From Saprospiraceae bacterium (GTDB lineage: Bacteria > Bacteroidota > Bacteroidia > Chitinophagales > Saprospiraceae): a stretch of 64,000 nt of DNA. Numbering within the stretch: position 1 is the stretch's first letter; the number at the start of each line of letters is the position of its first letter. The position numbers and the translations under genes are program-made. The DNA lies in assembly GCA_016719855.1 (NCBI GenBank), contig JADJYH010000008.1, positions 113,501 through 177,500 of the forward strand. Direction: 5' to 3'. Shown here piece after piece: positions 8,335 to 16,911 of this stretch. The notes under the pieces are model-generated. The model did not search any database, was not told where the DNA came from, and saw nothing but the letters and a program-made list of their open reading frames with translations.

Positions 8335-9435
8335 GCGCCTTGGTTTACGGATTTCCTGAACAGTTCCCTTTCAAATTCACTGTGGTAGTGATGTCCCTCC
8401 ATGATGGCGTCGTGGTGGATGGACGGCATGGTATCGCCCTCCTCCACCTTCGTGCCGTTTTCCCCTTTGTACAGCGAGAAAAACTTCATGGACGGCACTG
8501 GTTGTTTCATTTCCTTCATCACATCGGCGTATTCGACGGATAGGGAAAGGTGATATGGAAGCAGGTAATCGTGCGTGGCGACGAAGATTTGGCAGCCTGC
8601 GTTGGCTAAGGATTTTAAGAATTGGGCTACGATTTTGATGTATTTGGGGTTGAGGCCAGACTCCGGCTCGTCCCAGAAGAGGATGGTGTCTTTAGTGAGT
8701 GAGCCGTTCATGATGAGGTAGATGAGTTGGGCGAGTTTGTTGATGCCGGTGGCGACGAGTGAGGCTTCAAACTCATTTTCACCATTCCAACTAATAAAAA
8801 ATTTATCGTCCTTTTTCGTAATTTTTAAATGTAATTCTTCCTCAATTTTATCAATAAGCATCTGCGCTTTATCCCTTTCTGAATTTCTCAAAACAGGCAG
8901 CCCCAAAGCTTCCGACAAGTCATAATAGGTTTTGTCGAAAGATATTTCACGGCGGTTATAAAGGCTTGAAAATCCCTGAAACCATGAGAGCATTTCATTG
9001 TTTGGGGATAAAAATCGAATTAACAGTATGGGAAATAAAATCAGTTAACTTGACCATATATTCTTGAGGAAAAGTAAAGATGATATTGTCAGAATTGGAA
9101 ATTCAAAGTCAATTTGTAAATCCATTGTCTGCATCCCTTTTTAAATTATCGAGGGTTTCCGTTTTAAATACATTTTCTAACCCTTCCTTCAAATGAGCCC
9201 AGAACTCTCTTTTTGCGTCTTCTGAATTAAAACCTTTGCTTTGATTGGTTACCGTGAAAAAGTACTTTGTATTTTGCAGTGCCGCATACAACACCTTCAA
9301 CAAATGCGTCTTCCCTGTCCCATTCTCCCCGATGATGACGTTGATGCCCGGCGAAAAATCCATCGCCACCTTGCCGAAGCAGGTGAAGTTTTCCAGTTCA
9401 AGGCGCTTTATTTTGTTCGCAAACTGTTCAGCCAT
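8331..9435 (-). CDS. AAA/ABC-type ATPase (RecF/OLD-like), frameshifted in the middle
   Basis: The N-terminal piece from 9435 carries the strand LELENFTCFGKVAMDF and a Walker A, GENGTGKT, near residues 34-41. The C-terminal piece carries LVATGINKLAQLIYLIMNG (signature-like), a Walker B, ILFWDEPESGLNPK, and an H-switch, FVATHDYLL. The 115 bases between them read IDFEFP, then NSDNIIFTFPQEYMVKL, in two frames, so the original protein was one chain of about 368 residues with two or three single-base lesions (near 9085 and 9008). This is the AAA_21/RecF-like architecture found in many anti-phage and DNA-repair ATPases. It precedes and overlaps the nuclease-like gene. Confidence 0.75.
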
Positions 9436-9532
9436 TCGGTGTTATTTTATTGGCAAACTTACGAAAAGAATGTGTTCCATGCCGCTGTCGCTTGAAGTTC
9501 AGGAATTTCGCCACCTATTTTTCTACTTTCCC

Positions 9533-9540
9533 TACTTTTG
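9533..9540 (+). promoter_or_regulatory. -7-like promoter element
   Basis: TACTTTTG matches TAnnTTTG, 33 bases upstream of the ATG at 9574. No clear -33 element is present. Confidence 0.4.
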
Positions 9541-9573
9541 CCCACGAACTCAATTTTTTACAAAAAAACAAGC

Positions 9574-10542
9574 ATGAACCATTTCGTCAAAACCCTCGCC
9601 ATCATTGCGTTGGCGCTTTTTTTCGGTGAAAAAACTGCCGCCCAAACCGCTACCAAAACCGAACGCATCCCCGGCTCGAAAGTCAACTTCAACTTAGCCC
9701 TCGTGCCCGGCGGTACTTTCACGATGGGCAGTGAAAACGGCCCCACGAACGAACAGCCACAACGCCAAGTCAAGCTCGACAGCTTCTGGATTGGCACGAC
9801 GGAGGTCGGCTACGACGAGTTCATCATTTTTTACCAAAAACAATACGACACGGACTCCACGGCGCACCCGGCCCAAACCTACAAGTCCGACGCCATCAGC
9901 CGTCTCACGCCGCAGTACATTGACTACACCTACGGCATGGGCAAGTCAGGCTTCCCGGCGGTGAGCATGACCCAACAAGCGGCGCTTCGCTACTGCAAAT
10001 GGTTGTATGAAAAGACGGGGAACTTCTACCGCTTGCCAACCGAGGCGGAGTGGGAGTATGCCTGCGCCTTTAAGTCCGGCAGCTCGGCAGTTGGCAGTTG
10101 GCAGTTGAGCCACGAATTAAGCGAGGATGCTTGGTTTTACGATAACAGCTTTGAAAAATACCACGAACTGGCGCAAAAAAAGCCAAATGCACTGGGTCTC
10201 TACGACATGCTCGGAAACGTGATGGAGTGGACGCTCGATTCCTATGACGAAGCCTACCTGCAAAACCTCCAAGGCGACCCCGCCGCAAACCCTTGGGTAG
10301 AGCCGACCAAGCGCCACTCCCGCACCGTGAAGGGCGGCTCCTACGACAGCAATGCCTCGGACTGCACCTGCTCCGCCCGCAAAAAATCGGAGCCACGCTG
10401 GCAGGCCCGCGACCCGCAAATCCCGAAAAGCCGCTGGTGGAATCCCGACTCACCGCATGTCGGTTTTCGGGTGGTGCGCCCCGTGAAGCCGATGACGAAG
10501 ACTGAGGTGGATGCGTTTTTCGAGAAGGCCATCAAGGATTGA
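9574..10542 (+). CDS. Formylglycine-generating-enzyme-fold (SUMF1) secreted protein
   Basis: The 322-residue protein has a signal peptide ending near TAAQ. It then shows SUMF1 landmarks: VPGGTFTMGSENG, FWIGTTEVGYDEF, FPAVSMTQQAALRYCKWL, YRLPTEAEWEYA, LGNVMEWTLDSYD and VKGGSY, ending HVGFRVVRP. True FGE enzymes use two cysteines five residues apart before the CxAR segment; here the region reads SDCTCSARK with cysteines only two apart, so catalysis is doubtful. A structural role like the gliding lipoproteins GldJ/GldK is possible. Within the gene, 10083-10115 consists of the word GGCAGTTGGCAGTTG, encoding a low-complexity SSAVGSWQL insert just after the WEYAC core. The start is the ATG before the hydrophobic segment; an upstream TTG is unlikely. 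Confidence 0.8.
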   Translation: MNHFVKTLAIIALALFFGEKTAAQTATKTERIPGSKVNFNLALVPGGTFTMGSENGPTNEQPQRQVKLDSFWIGTTEVGYDEFIIFYQKQYDTDSTAHPAQTYKSDAISRLTPQYIDYTYGMGKSGFPAVSMTQQAALRYCKWLYEKTGNFYRLPTEAEWEYACAFKSGSSAVGSWQLSHELSEDAWFYDNSFEKYHELAQKKPNALGLYDMLGNVMEWTLDSYDEAYLQNLQGDPAANPWVEPTKRHSRTVKGGSYDSNASDCTCSARKKSEPRWQARDPQIPKSRWWNPDSPHVGFRVVRPVKPMTKTEVDAFFEKAIKD

Positions 10543-10625
10543 AATTTGGGAAATTGGAGTATGCTGTGGCTGACTTGGCGACTAACCCAATTCCCGAATT
10601 CAACCAATTCCCGAATTCCCAACCC
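10543..10625. repeat. Word-type inverted repeat between convergent genes
   Basis: The left arm has AAATTTGGGAAATTGG. The right arm (10585-10621) repeats AATTCCCGAATTCAACC. It fills the whole gap between two stop codons. Confidence 0.65.
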
Positions 10626-11892
10626 TCACCTACATTCCCGATAAAACCGTTCCATTAGGCGGTGAAAATCTACCAAGGTGTCTTCAGAAAGGAAGCCGGA
10701 ATTGTTGATGTTAAGGTTGAGGTTGATGATTTTGTTGATATGCTCCTCCGATATATCGGAGCGGACAGCAAGGCCCTTGGCGAACTGCTCGTTCAGTTCT
10801 TTGCGGGCAGGTGATAGCGTTCCCGCACGAAAATCAGGAAGAGCCGCATCTTTTGGGTGGCGAGTTGGCGGTGGTTGTTTTGGATAAAAAACAACCTGCC
10901 AATGGTGCCGATGAATTCCAACGAAGTGTTTGCATTTTTCTCCAGCACGGGTATCACCCGCTGCCGCCGTTTCGCCCGAAAAATGAGGTAAAAAACGGCC
11001 ATGCCCAACAAAATATACCATGCCCAAGCAAGCGCTGGCTGGGACAGGATGTACTTGAGCGGACTTTCCTTGTCGGAGTTGCCGCCAGCCATGTCGTTGA
11101 AGGGGTCGTAGGCCCGCTCATCCCAGTAAATGGGGCCTGCACTCAGGTGTGAAAAAGCCTTGGAAGCATACTCCAATCCTCGCTTTTCTACGAGGTGCAG
11201 GTTGGTGAAAGCCAAGGGCGTTGTGTGCAGCAGGAACTCGCCTTTCCCGTAGGCAGCGCTCATGAAATTGGTGTTCTCTCCGTTGATGAGGCCGAGCGAG
11301 GCGAAGGTGGTTTGCTCCTCGCAGAGGTATTCTTCTGGCAGAAAAGTCCACTCGTACATAACGGGTTGGCGCAGGAACAGGCGCTTGAGTTGGTAGGCAG
11401 TTGTGTCGGCCAGTGATGGATGCTGGAAGTTCATGCTCACGACAGTATCCGTAACGTGGTAGAGACTACCGTTGAAAACGGGGAATCTTCGCCGTAAGAG
11501 TCGGAACTGACGCAGGCTTCATCGTTCAACGAATCCAGCAAGCCCTGTGGGATGTAGGAACAAGCGATGAAAGCTTGGTTGCCGCGCTCCACAAAACGCA
11601 GCAGCTGGTTGAGCGTCAGTGAGTCGAGCGAAAACTCATTGCCGACGTAAATGAAAATGCCGGAATCGAGCCGCTCACCGAGGCTGTCCATCACCACTTC
11701 AAAAGGTTGGCCAGGATAGTACGTTTCAAGGAGATTGCGCACGAGGTAGGTGCCATAGGGGTCTTTGCTATTGGGGTCGTAGTGCTCTCGCCAACTGTAA
11801 TTGGTCTTACCGTTGCCCTTTAAAATATAGAAAAGCAGTGCCAAAAGCAGCATCAAGGCGGCAATAATATAGGGTATCTGTTTTTTTGACAC
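10626..11892 (-). CDS. DUF4350-type membrane protein, two frameshifts
   Basis: The three pieces join to about 422 residues. An N-terminal helix (IPYIIAALMLLLALLFYIL) is followed by a soluble DUF4350-like domain (REHYDPNSKDPYGTYLVRNLL; IFIYVGNEFSLDSLTLNQLL). A second membrane helix (AWAWYILLGMAVFYLIF) and a basic cytosolic tail complete it. The first break, near 11455, is a missing T in a TTTT run (PFFNGSLYHV would be restored); the second is near 10800 (LPARKELNEQF). The start appears to be GTG at 11892. DUF4350 and DUF4129 proteins often accompany MoxR ATPases and DUF58 proteins. Here an IS982-type element sits 8 bases upstream of the start and separates the gene from its partner. Confidence 0.75.
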
Positions 11893-11900
11893 TTAAGATA

Positions 11901-12925
11901 ACGTGAGGTTTGGATTAGGAACTTTATAAAAGGCTGGTTTTCAAAGTTTTATGATATTTGGATTGCTAAATCGTATCAAAAACAAGAAAACCAGCACTTT
12001 ATGAACGTCCAAATTTCGGAAATTAAGCTGATTGAACTCTTCATTGAGGTTGATGACCTTTTCAATGCCTACCTCGAATACAGGAAATCCATCGGCGACG
12101 CCCCCAGGAAGCCCACCAGGGTCACGGGGCTTACCGGGCCGGAAGTCTGCACGATATTGGTCGCTTACCACTACTCGGGCTACAAGTGCTTCGAGTATTT
12201 TTATCGAAAAGTGGTGCTCGACGCGCATGCCGACTGCTTCCCAATGGCCCCGACCTACAAGCGCTTCCTCGGCCTCATCCCCCGGGCGGCAGACCTTGTC
12301 TACCTCTGGCTGCTCTACTCCGTGGGGCGTGCGAACAGGACGGGCCTTTACTTTATAGACTCCAAGAAACTACAAGCGTGCCACCTCAAAAGGGAGCACT
12401 CCAACAAGGTGTTCAAGGGAGTGGCCAAAAAGGGGAAGAGCTCCACCGGGTGGTTCTTCGGCCTGAAAATACACTTGGTAATCAACAACTTAGGGGAGAT
12501 TGTCTCTTTCGACCTGACCCCGGGAAACGTTGGCGACAACAACCACAACCTGCTCAGGAAGCTGCTCTCCTCGCTCGAAGGACGCTGCGTGGGCGACAAG
12601 GGCTACCTGACGACGCTTTTCAGCTTCTTCTACGAAAACGGGCTGCACCTGATTACGAAGCCAAAGAAGAACATGAAGCCACTGCCAGTGGAAAACGAAC
12701 TGAACCTGTTCATAAACAAAAGGGCCGTGATTGAATCCGTTTTTGACATCTTGGGAACCGTCTGCGACATCGAGCATACCCGTCATCGCAGCCCATTGAA
12801 CGCATCGGTGCATATATTCTCAGCTTTGGTTGCCTATCAGCACATGGAAGAAAAGCCAAGGGTTTTCTTCCCGTCAAAATCAAAATCTGTGAAAATTGCA
12901 GCTTGAGTTAATCCAGACCTCACGT
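11901..12925 (+). mobile_element. IS982-family insertion sequence with 7-bp target duplication
   Basis: The element of about 1025 bp begins ACGTGAGGTTTGGATTA and ends with the near-perfect inverted copy TAATCCAGACCTCACGT (one mismatch). TAAGATA flanks both ends (11894-11900 and 12926-12932), a target-site duplication in the size range of the IS982 family, whose ends also begin AC. It encodes one transposase. The intact ORF, matching ends and perfect duplication indicate a recent insertion. It lies in the short gap between the DUF4129 and DUF4350 genes, opposite to their direction. Confidence 0.9.
12001..12906 (+). CDS. IS982-family transposase
   Basis: The 301-residue DDE transposase has the first catalytic aspartate in YFIDSKKLQ (about D120), the second in VGDKGYLT (D199) and the glutamate in RAVIESVFDIL (E245). 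The spacing and the motifs TGWFFGLKIHLV and LTPGNVGDN are typical of IS982 transposases. It catalyses cut-and-paste or copy-out movement of the surrounding element. The ORF is intact, one of few multi-exon-length frames in this stretch without lesions, and starts 100 bases inside the left end. Confidence 0.95.
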   Translation: MNVQISEIKLIELFIEVDDLFNAYLEYRKSIGDAPRKPTRVTGLTGPEVCTILVAYHYSGYKCFEYFYRKVVLDAHADCFPMAPTYKRFLGLIPRAADLVYLWLLYSVGRANRTGLYFIDSKKLQACHLKREHSNKVFKGVAKKGKSSTGWFFGLKIHLVINNLGEIVSFDLTPGNVGDNNHNLLRKLLSSLEGRCVGDKGYLTTLFSFFYENGLHLITKPKKNMKPLPVENELNLFINKRAVIESVFDILGTVCDIEHTRHRSPLNASVHIFSALVAYQHMEEKPRVFFPSKSKSVKIAA

Positions 12926-12940
12926 TAAGATACAGTGGTT

Positions 12941-13672
12941 TTAGGCGCTGGCTGTAGCCACCGCTTTTTTCAATTTTACTTCCAGTTGGTCAAAATCCGG
13001 CTTGGCCAACTCCACCTTCCCGTACCAGACCCGCTCAAAAATCAGCGTGACCTCCTGTACCGTGCCGAACAACGGCGAACCAGCCAGTTCTCGCAAATAA
13101 GCCCCGTTGGTCTTGTCCCGCTTCCAGCGGATATGGTTTTTCACCGAAAGCTCTTTCAGGACAGCGAGGTAGTACAGTCGCACGGCCATTGGATAATCAC
13201 CTGCGGCAATTGCCCGCTGGATGGGGTCTTTCAGCTCGGCTTCGTGCAGGTTCTCCTCGATTTTGTCCAGTTCGGCTTGGCTGACGGCGGGTCTCAGCTT
13301 GCTGTTTTTGGGGCCGAAGAGGTTTTCGCCACTGGCCATTTTTACGATCAGCAGCACCAGTAGGCCGAGAAGCACGACGATGCCAACGATTTTTAATATT
13401 GGCCCAAACCCGGTCAGGCCCTGGCTTGGCAGCTCCACTTCTTTTGCTTCTTTTCCTTTTTGCCGCCTCCTTTTCTTTTTTTCCTTGGGAATGGAATAGT
13501 CAATGCCGTCCTTCAGCGCCTCCCATTTTTCTTCGTCGAAATCATGGCGCTCGATGCGCTTCCCCGAATATGCCTCGTTGGGCGTTTGAGGCGGCAATGG
13601 CTCATCGCTCTGCGCCTCAGCAAGGGAGGAAGCAAACATGCAGATGAAAATAAGGATGAAATATCGGGGCAT
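12941..13672 (-). CDS. DUF4129-domain membrane protein
   Basis: The 243-residue protein has a signal peptide (residues 1-20, ending AEAQ), a charged KEKKKRRRQKGKE stretch, and one membrane helix near 91-110 (VGIVVLLGLLVLLIV). A cytosolic DUF4129 domain follows (AGDYPMAVRLYYLAVLKEL; FERVWYGKVELAKPDFDQL). Such domains usually cooperate with DUF4350, MoxR and DUF58 proteins in a membrane-linked chaperone or regulatory complex; the biochemical role is not established. Before insertion of the IS element its stop lay about 20 bases from the DUF4350 start, so the two formed an operon. The gene itself is intact. Confidence 0.8.
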   Translation of the reverse strand: MPRYFILIFICMFASSLAEAQSDEPLPPQTPNEAYSGKRIERHDFDEEKWEALKDGIDYSIPKEKKKRRRQKGKEAKEVELPSQGLTGFGPILKIVGIVVLLGLLVLLIVKMASGENLFGPKNSKLRPAVSQAELDKIEENLHEAELKDPIQRAIAAGDYPMAVRLYYLAVLKELSVKNHIRWKRDKTNGAYLRELAGSPLFGTVQEVTLIFERVWYGKVELAKPDFDQLEVKLKKAVATASA

Positions 13673-13804
13673 CAGGGTAGCCGTTTTTGTAAAGATGGGT
13701 TTATGCCTCGCCGGGCAATCTTGCTAATTTGTCAAAATCCAAATGTATCGCTTCTACGTCGGATTTTCAGCGAAGCGGCAAATCTGCGCCTCTTTTTCAA
13801 ACAA

Positions 13805-15146
13805 TCAAATCCCAACTTGTGCCGCTTCCAAAACCTCCATCAGGCCCTCGGCATTAACAGCATGGAGCAGCACGGGCTGAATGGTGTTGATGGCCGCTTC
13901 CTCCAAGGGCAATTCCACCCGAACATAATTGTCCGTGAAGCCCGACATTCGGCCTGGCTCCGTGCTGTTCTCAAAAAGCACTAACCTCGTTTGCCCCAGA
14001 TGATTTTGGTAAAAATGGCGCTTCTTTTTTTCGGACAAATTGGTGAGCATCTCATTGCGCTTGCGGCGTGTTTGCATCGGCACGGGGTCGGGCATTTCGG
14101 CGGCGGGGGTATTCGGGCGCTCTGAGTAGGTGAACACGTGGAGGTATGACACGTCGAGTTCATTGAGGAAGCGGTAGGTTTCCAGAAAGTCCTCGTCCGT
14201 TTCGCCGGGGAAGCCCACGATGACGTCCACCCCGATGCAGCAGTGCGGCATCCGCTCCTTGATGAGTGCCACCCGCTCGGCGTACAGTTCCCTACGATAT
14301 CGCCGGCGCATGGCGGTCAATTGCTTGTTGTTGCCGCCTGGAGGCATGGAAGTGCGGCATGAACCGCTCGCTCTGTGCCACGAACTCGATGATTTCCTCG
14401 TTGCAGAGGTTCGGCTCAATGCTCGAAATGCGGAACCGCTCGATGCCCTGCACCTTGTCCAGTTCTTTTATCAAATCAATGAAAAGCGCCTCTTTTTTGG
14501 GCTTCATGCCCTCGATAACCTCTGTTCCATTGCCGAAGTCGCCGATGTTGACGCCGGTGAGCACTACTTCTTTCACGCCCATTTCCGCTATTTTTTGGGC
14601 ATTGGCTACCACGCTCTGCACGGTGTCGCTGCGACTGCTGCCACGGGCCAACGGGATGGTACAAAAGGTGCATTTGTAATCACAGCCATCCTGCACCTTT
14701 AGAAAAGAGCGGGTACGGTCGCCAAAGCTGAAGGCATGGGTGAAGGTGTTGGCCTCCTTGACCTCGCCAGCTTGCACCATGCCCTTGCCGGGCGCTTTGG
14801 AAAGGTTATCCACAAAGTCGAGAATGCGGAACTTCTCGGAAGCACCCAGCACGAGGTCCACACCGGGTATCTCGGCAATTTCCTGTGGCTTCAGTTGGGC
14901 GTAGCAGCCGACCACCACCACGTTGGCGTTCGGAGATTTGCGCAGCGCCCGCCTAACGATTTGGCGGCACTTTCGGTCGGCAAAGTCCGTCACCGAGCAG
15001 GTGTTAATGACGTAGATGTCGGCCCCCCCATCGAAGCTCACCTCCGAATAGCCAGCATCCTCGAAGAGCCTACCGATGCTGGAGGTTTCCGAGTAGTTCA
15101 GCTTGCAGCCGAGGGTATGGAATGCGACGGATTTTGGCGTAGCCAT
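13805..15146 (-). CDS. mtaB: tRNA t6A37 methylthiotransferase MtaB, frameshifted
   Basis: The N-terminal piece from 15146 carries the methylthiotransferase domain (HTLGCKLNYSE, VINTCSVTDFADRK, VVGCYAQLKP: three cluster cysteines) and the radical-SAM motif GCDYKCTFC. The C-terminal piece carries MRRRYRRELYAERV, VGFPGETDEDF and LHVFTYSERPNTPA, then a TRAM-like tail. The break is near 14345, in the HIPLQSG-type loop, where bases are lost (PHFHAS against PGGNNKQL). The intact length would be about 445 residues, normal for MtaB, which converts t6A37 to ms2t6A in tRNAs reading ANN codons. The TRAM part and the start motif favour MtaB over RimO or MiaB. Confidence 0.85.
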
Positions 15147-15223
15147 GCGTTATGAAGTAAAAAGTAAAAAGGCAAAAGTACAAAGTGGGGGCGTACCGGG
15201 CGGGCGGAGATTGGCTTATCGGC

Positions 15224-15263
15224 AAAAAAAAAAGCGGGACTGCATTTATGCCGCCCCGCTTTT
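15224..15263 (-). terminator. Terminator downstream of the first OmpH gene
   Basis: On the minus strand AAAAGCGGG (complement 15255-15263) pairs with CCCGCTTTT (complement 15230-15238) and is followed by a run of T (complement of the A-run 15224-15233). Confidence 0.7.
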
Positions 15264-15380
15264 GAAAAGTTTATGGTCGGAAAAGTCGTATTCAGCTTAA
15301 CAGAAGTCAGTGGCGAATCAACTTGTGAAGTTTGCAGCCCTCACTTTTTCCTTTAAACTTTTTCCTTTTTCCTTAAAAAA

Positions 15381-15920
15381 TCACTGTATCCCCAGTTTAG
15401 CCTTCACTAGCTTCGTCACGTCGCTGGATTCGTCGGCGTACAAAATCACGCCCGACTGTGCATCAAAAATGTACTGGAAATTACCCTCCTTGGCCACATC
15501 TTGTATGGCAGTGTTTACCTTTGCAAGGATTGGCTCCATTTCCTTTTGCTGCTTGGCAGCCATGTCGGCCTCCATTTTTTGGCCGTAGGCGTAAAGGTCT
15601 TCCTGCATTTTTTGCAGGTCTGCCGATACGGTCTCCTCTTCTTTCGGCGTCATTTCGCCACGTTGTTTTTTCTGTGCGGCGGCATCCTGCTTTTTGCTGA
15701 AAAGCGGTAACTTTTGCTTCGCCGTCTTTCTTCAAAATGGTCTGGTATGCCTCAAAGAGGATTGCAACTGCTTCATCTCCGGCAATTCACTGAGGATGGC
15801 AGCGGAGTTGACGTAGCCGAACTTCTGCGCTTGTGCCAAGTTGGCGAAGCAAGCGAGTACTGCGGTAATTAAACCTGCTTTAACGAAAGTCTTAATCATT
15901 GTACTAGAAAAGTTTTTCAT
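15381..15920 (-). CDS. Skp/OmpH-family periplasmic chaperone (copy 1), two frameshifts
   Basis: The pieces join to about 180 residues. A signal peptide (ITAVLACFANLAQAQ) is followed by KFGYVNSAAILSELPEMKQL, the Skp strand/helix start. A long charged coiled-coil tentacle (EETVSADLQKMQEDLYAYGQKMEADM) and the closing strand YIFDAQSGVILYADES follow. The frame breaks near 15755 (reads on as EAYQTILKKDGEAKV) and near 15703 (reads on as KKQDAAAQKKQRGEM). Skp trimers hold unfolded outer-membrane proteins on their way to the Bam machinery. It is the downstream member of a tandem OmpH pair, with a terminator at 15224-15263. The start could also be the internal ATG at 15899. Confidence 0.85.
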
Positions 15921-16005
15921 GGTATGACTCGCCTCCGGCGCTTTCGCCGTTGCAGCGGTTTTTCCGTTTGTTAATAGTGCGCAAAATTAGCAAAAAGGTT
16001 GGCCA

Positions 16006-16088
16006 TTGAATTGCGGAATGCGGATTTCGGATTTATGATTGGGTTTCGGGGGTACTCCGCAATCGCAAATCCGCATTCCGAAATCGAA
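16006..16088. repeat. Word-type inverted repeat between the two OmpH genes
   Basis: The left arm has GCGGAATGCGGATTTCGG (16013-16030) and the right arm has AAATCCGCATTCCGAAATC (16066-16084). The right arm ends one base before the stop of the upstream gene. Confidence 0.7.
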
Positions 16089-16603
16089 CTATTTCCGCTT
16101 CAACTTCTCCAGCACCTCGCCAGTTTTGTCATAGCTGGGGCTGGCGAAGAGCATTCCGGCGGAGCTGCTTTTGTCGAAGATGAAGTCGTAGCCCTTGTCG
16201 CTGGCGTAATCCTCGATGGCGGCGTACACCCGGTCTTGGATAGGCTGCACAAGTTCTTTGCGGCGTTGGAAAAGGGCACCATCTGGGCCGAATTTGTCCT
16301 TTTGAAGTTCACGGACTTTCTTTTCCATTTCCATGATTTCGTCTTCTTTTTTGCGGCGGGCATCATCGCTCATCAGCACTTGTTCGGCTTGGTAGCGGTT
16401 GTACTGGCCCTTGATGTTGTCGTATTCCTGGGCGATTTCTTGACGCCAGGTTGCAGCCACTTGGTCCAGTTCGTCCTGGGCTTTTGGTATTCGTCAATGC
16501 TTTCTAGGATGACTTTTACGTCCACGTAGGCGATGCGCTGTGCTTCAGCCTTGAAAGCAAAAGCGGCGATAAATAGAATTGCGAAAATTGTGTTCTTAAC
16601 CAT
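16089..16603 (-). CDS. Skp/OmpH-family periplasmic chaperone (copy 2), one frameshift
   Basis: About 171 residues: a signal peptide (NTIFAILFIAAFAFKAEAQ), RIAYVDVKVILESIDEYQKA, a charged helical region (AEQVLMSDDARRKKEDEIMEME) and the final strands YDFIFDKSSSAGMLFASP. A single lesion near 16485 separates the two frames; the correct reading is DEYQKAQDELDQVAATW. It acts as a periplasmic holdase for outer-membrane proteins. Tandem ompH copies are usual in Bacteroidota, normally downstream of bamA. BamA is not found here; upstream is about 300 bases of non-coding sequence. Confidence 0.87.
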
Positions 16604-16911
16604 GATTGATTTTTTTTATTTTGATTTCAGTGAATTTGAAGAACGCCGTCAAAATTACGTCTTTCTCTTTGCACAGCGAAAGTTAAGACTCGAACTTGGC
16701 CTTGTTACAAAGGCATTTTATTAACTTTTTGATAAAAACCCTTGCAACTTGCTCTCAATGAACGATTTAAAGAGTTGGTGGTTGCCCGGATGCCCCATAC
16801 TTTAACGCAGGTTTAACCAGCGCAAAACAAGGTTTAACAGTTTTAAGACGGGTTCAGGTTTCATTGGGTTTCAGGTTTCACGTAGGGCCTCCCCTGAAAC
16901 CCAAAACCCTT
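16604..16911. other. Intergenic region with a word-type hairpin
   Basis: No ORF is credible. A TAATTTTG -7-like element on the minus strand (complement 16650-16657) could drive the OmpH gene. At 16851-16910 words GGTTTCATTGGGTTTCAGGTTTC face GAAACCCAAAACCC, another word-type inverted repeat touching the next stop codon. Confidence 0.55.
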
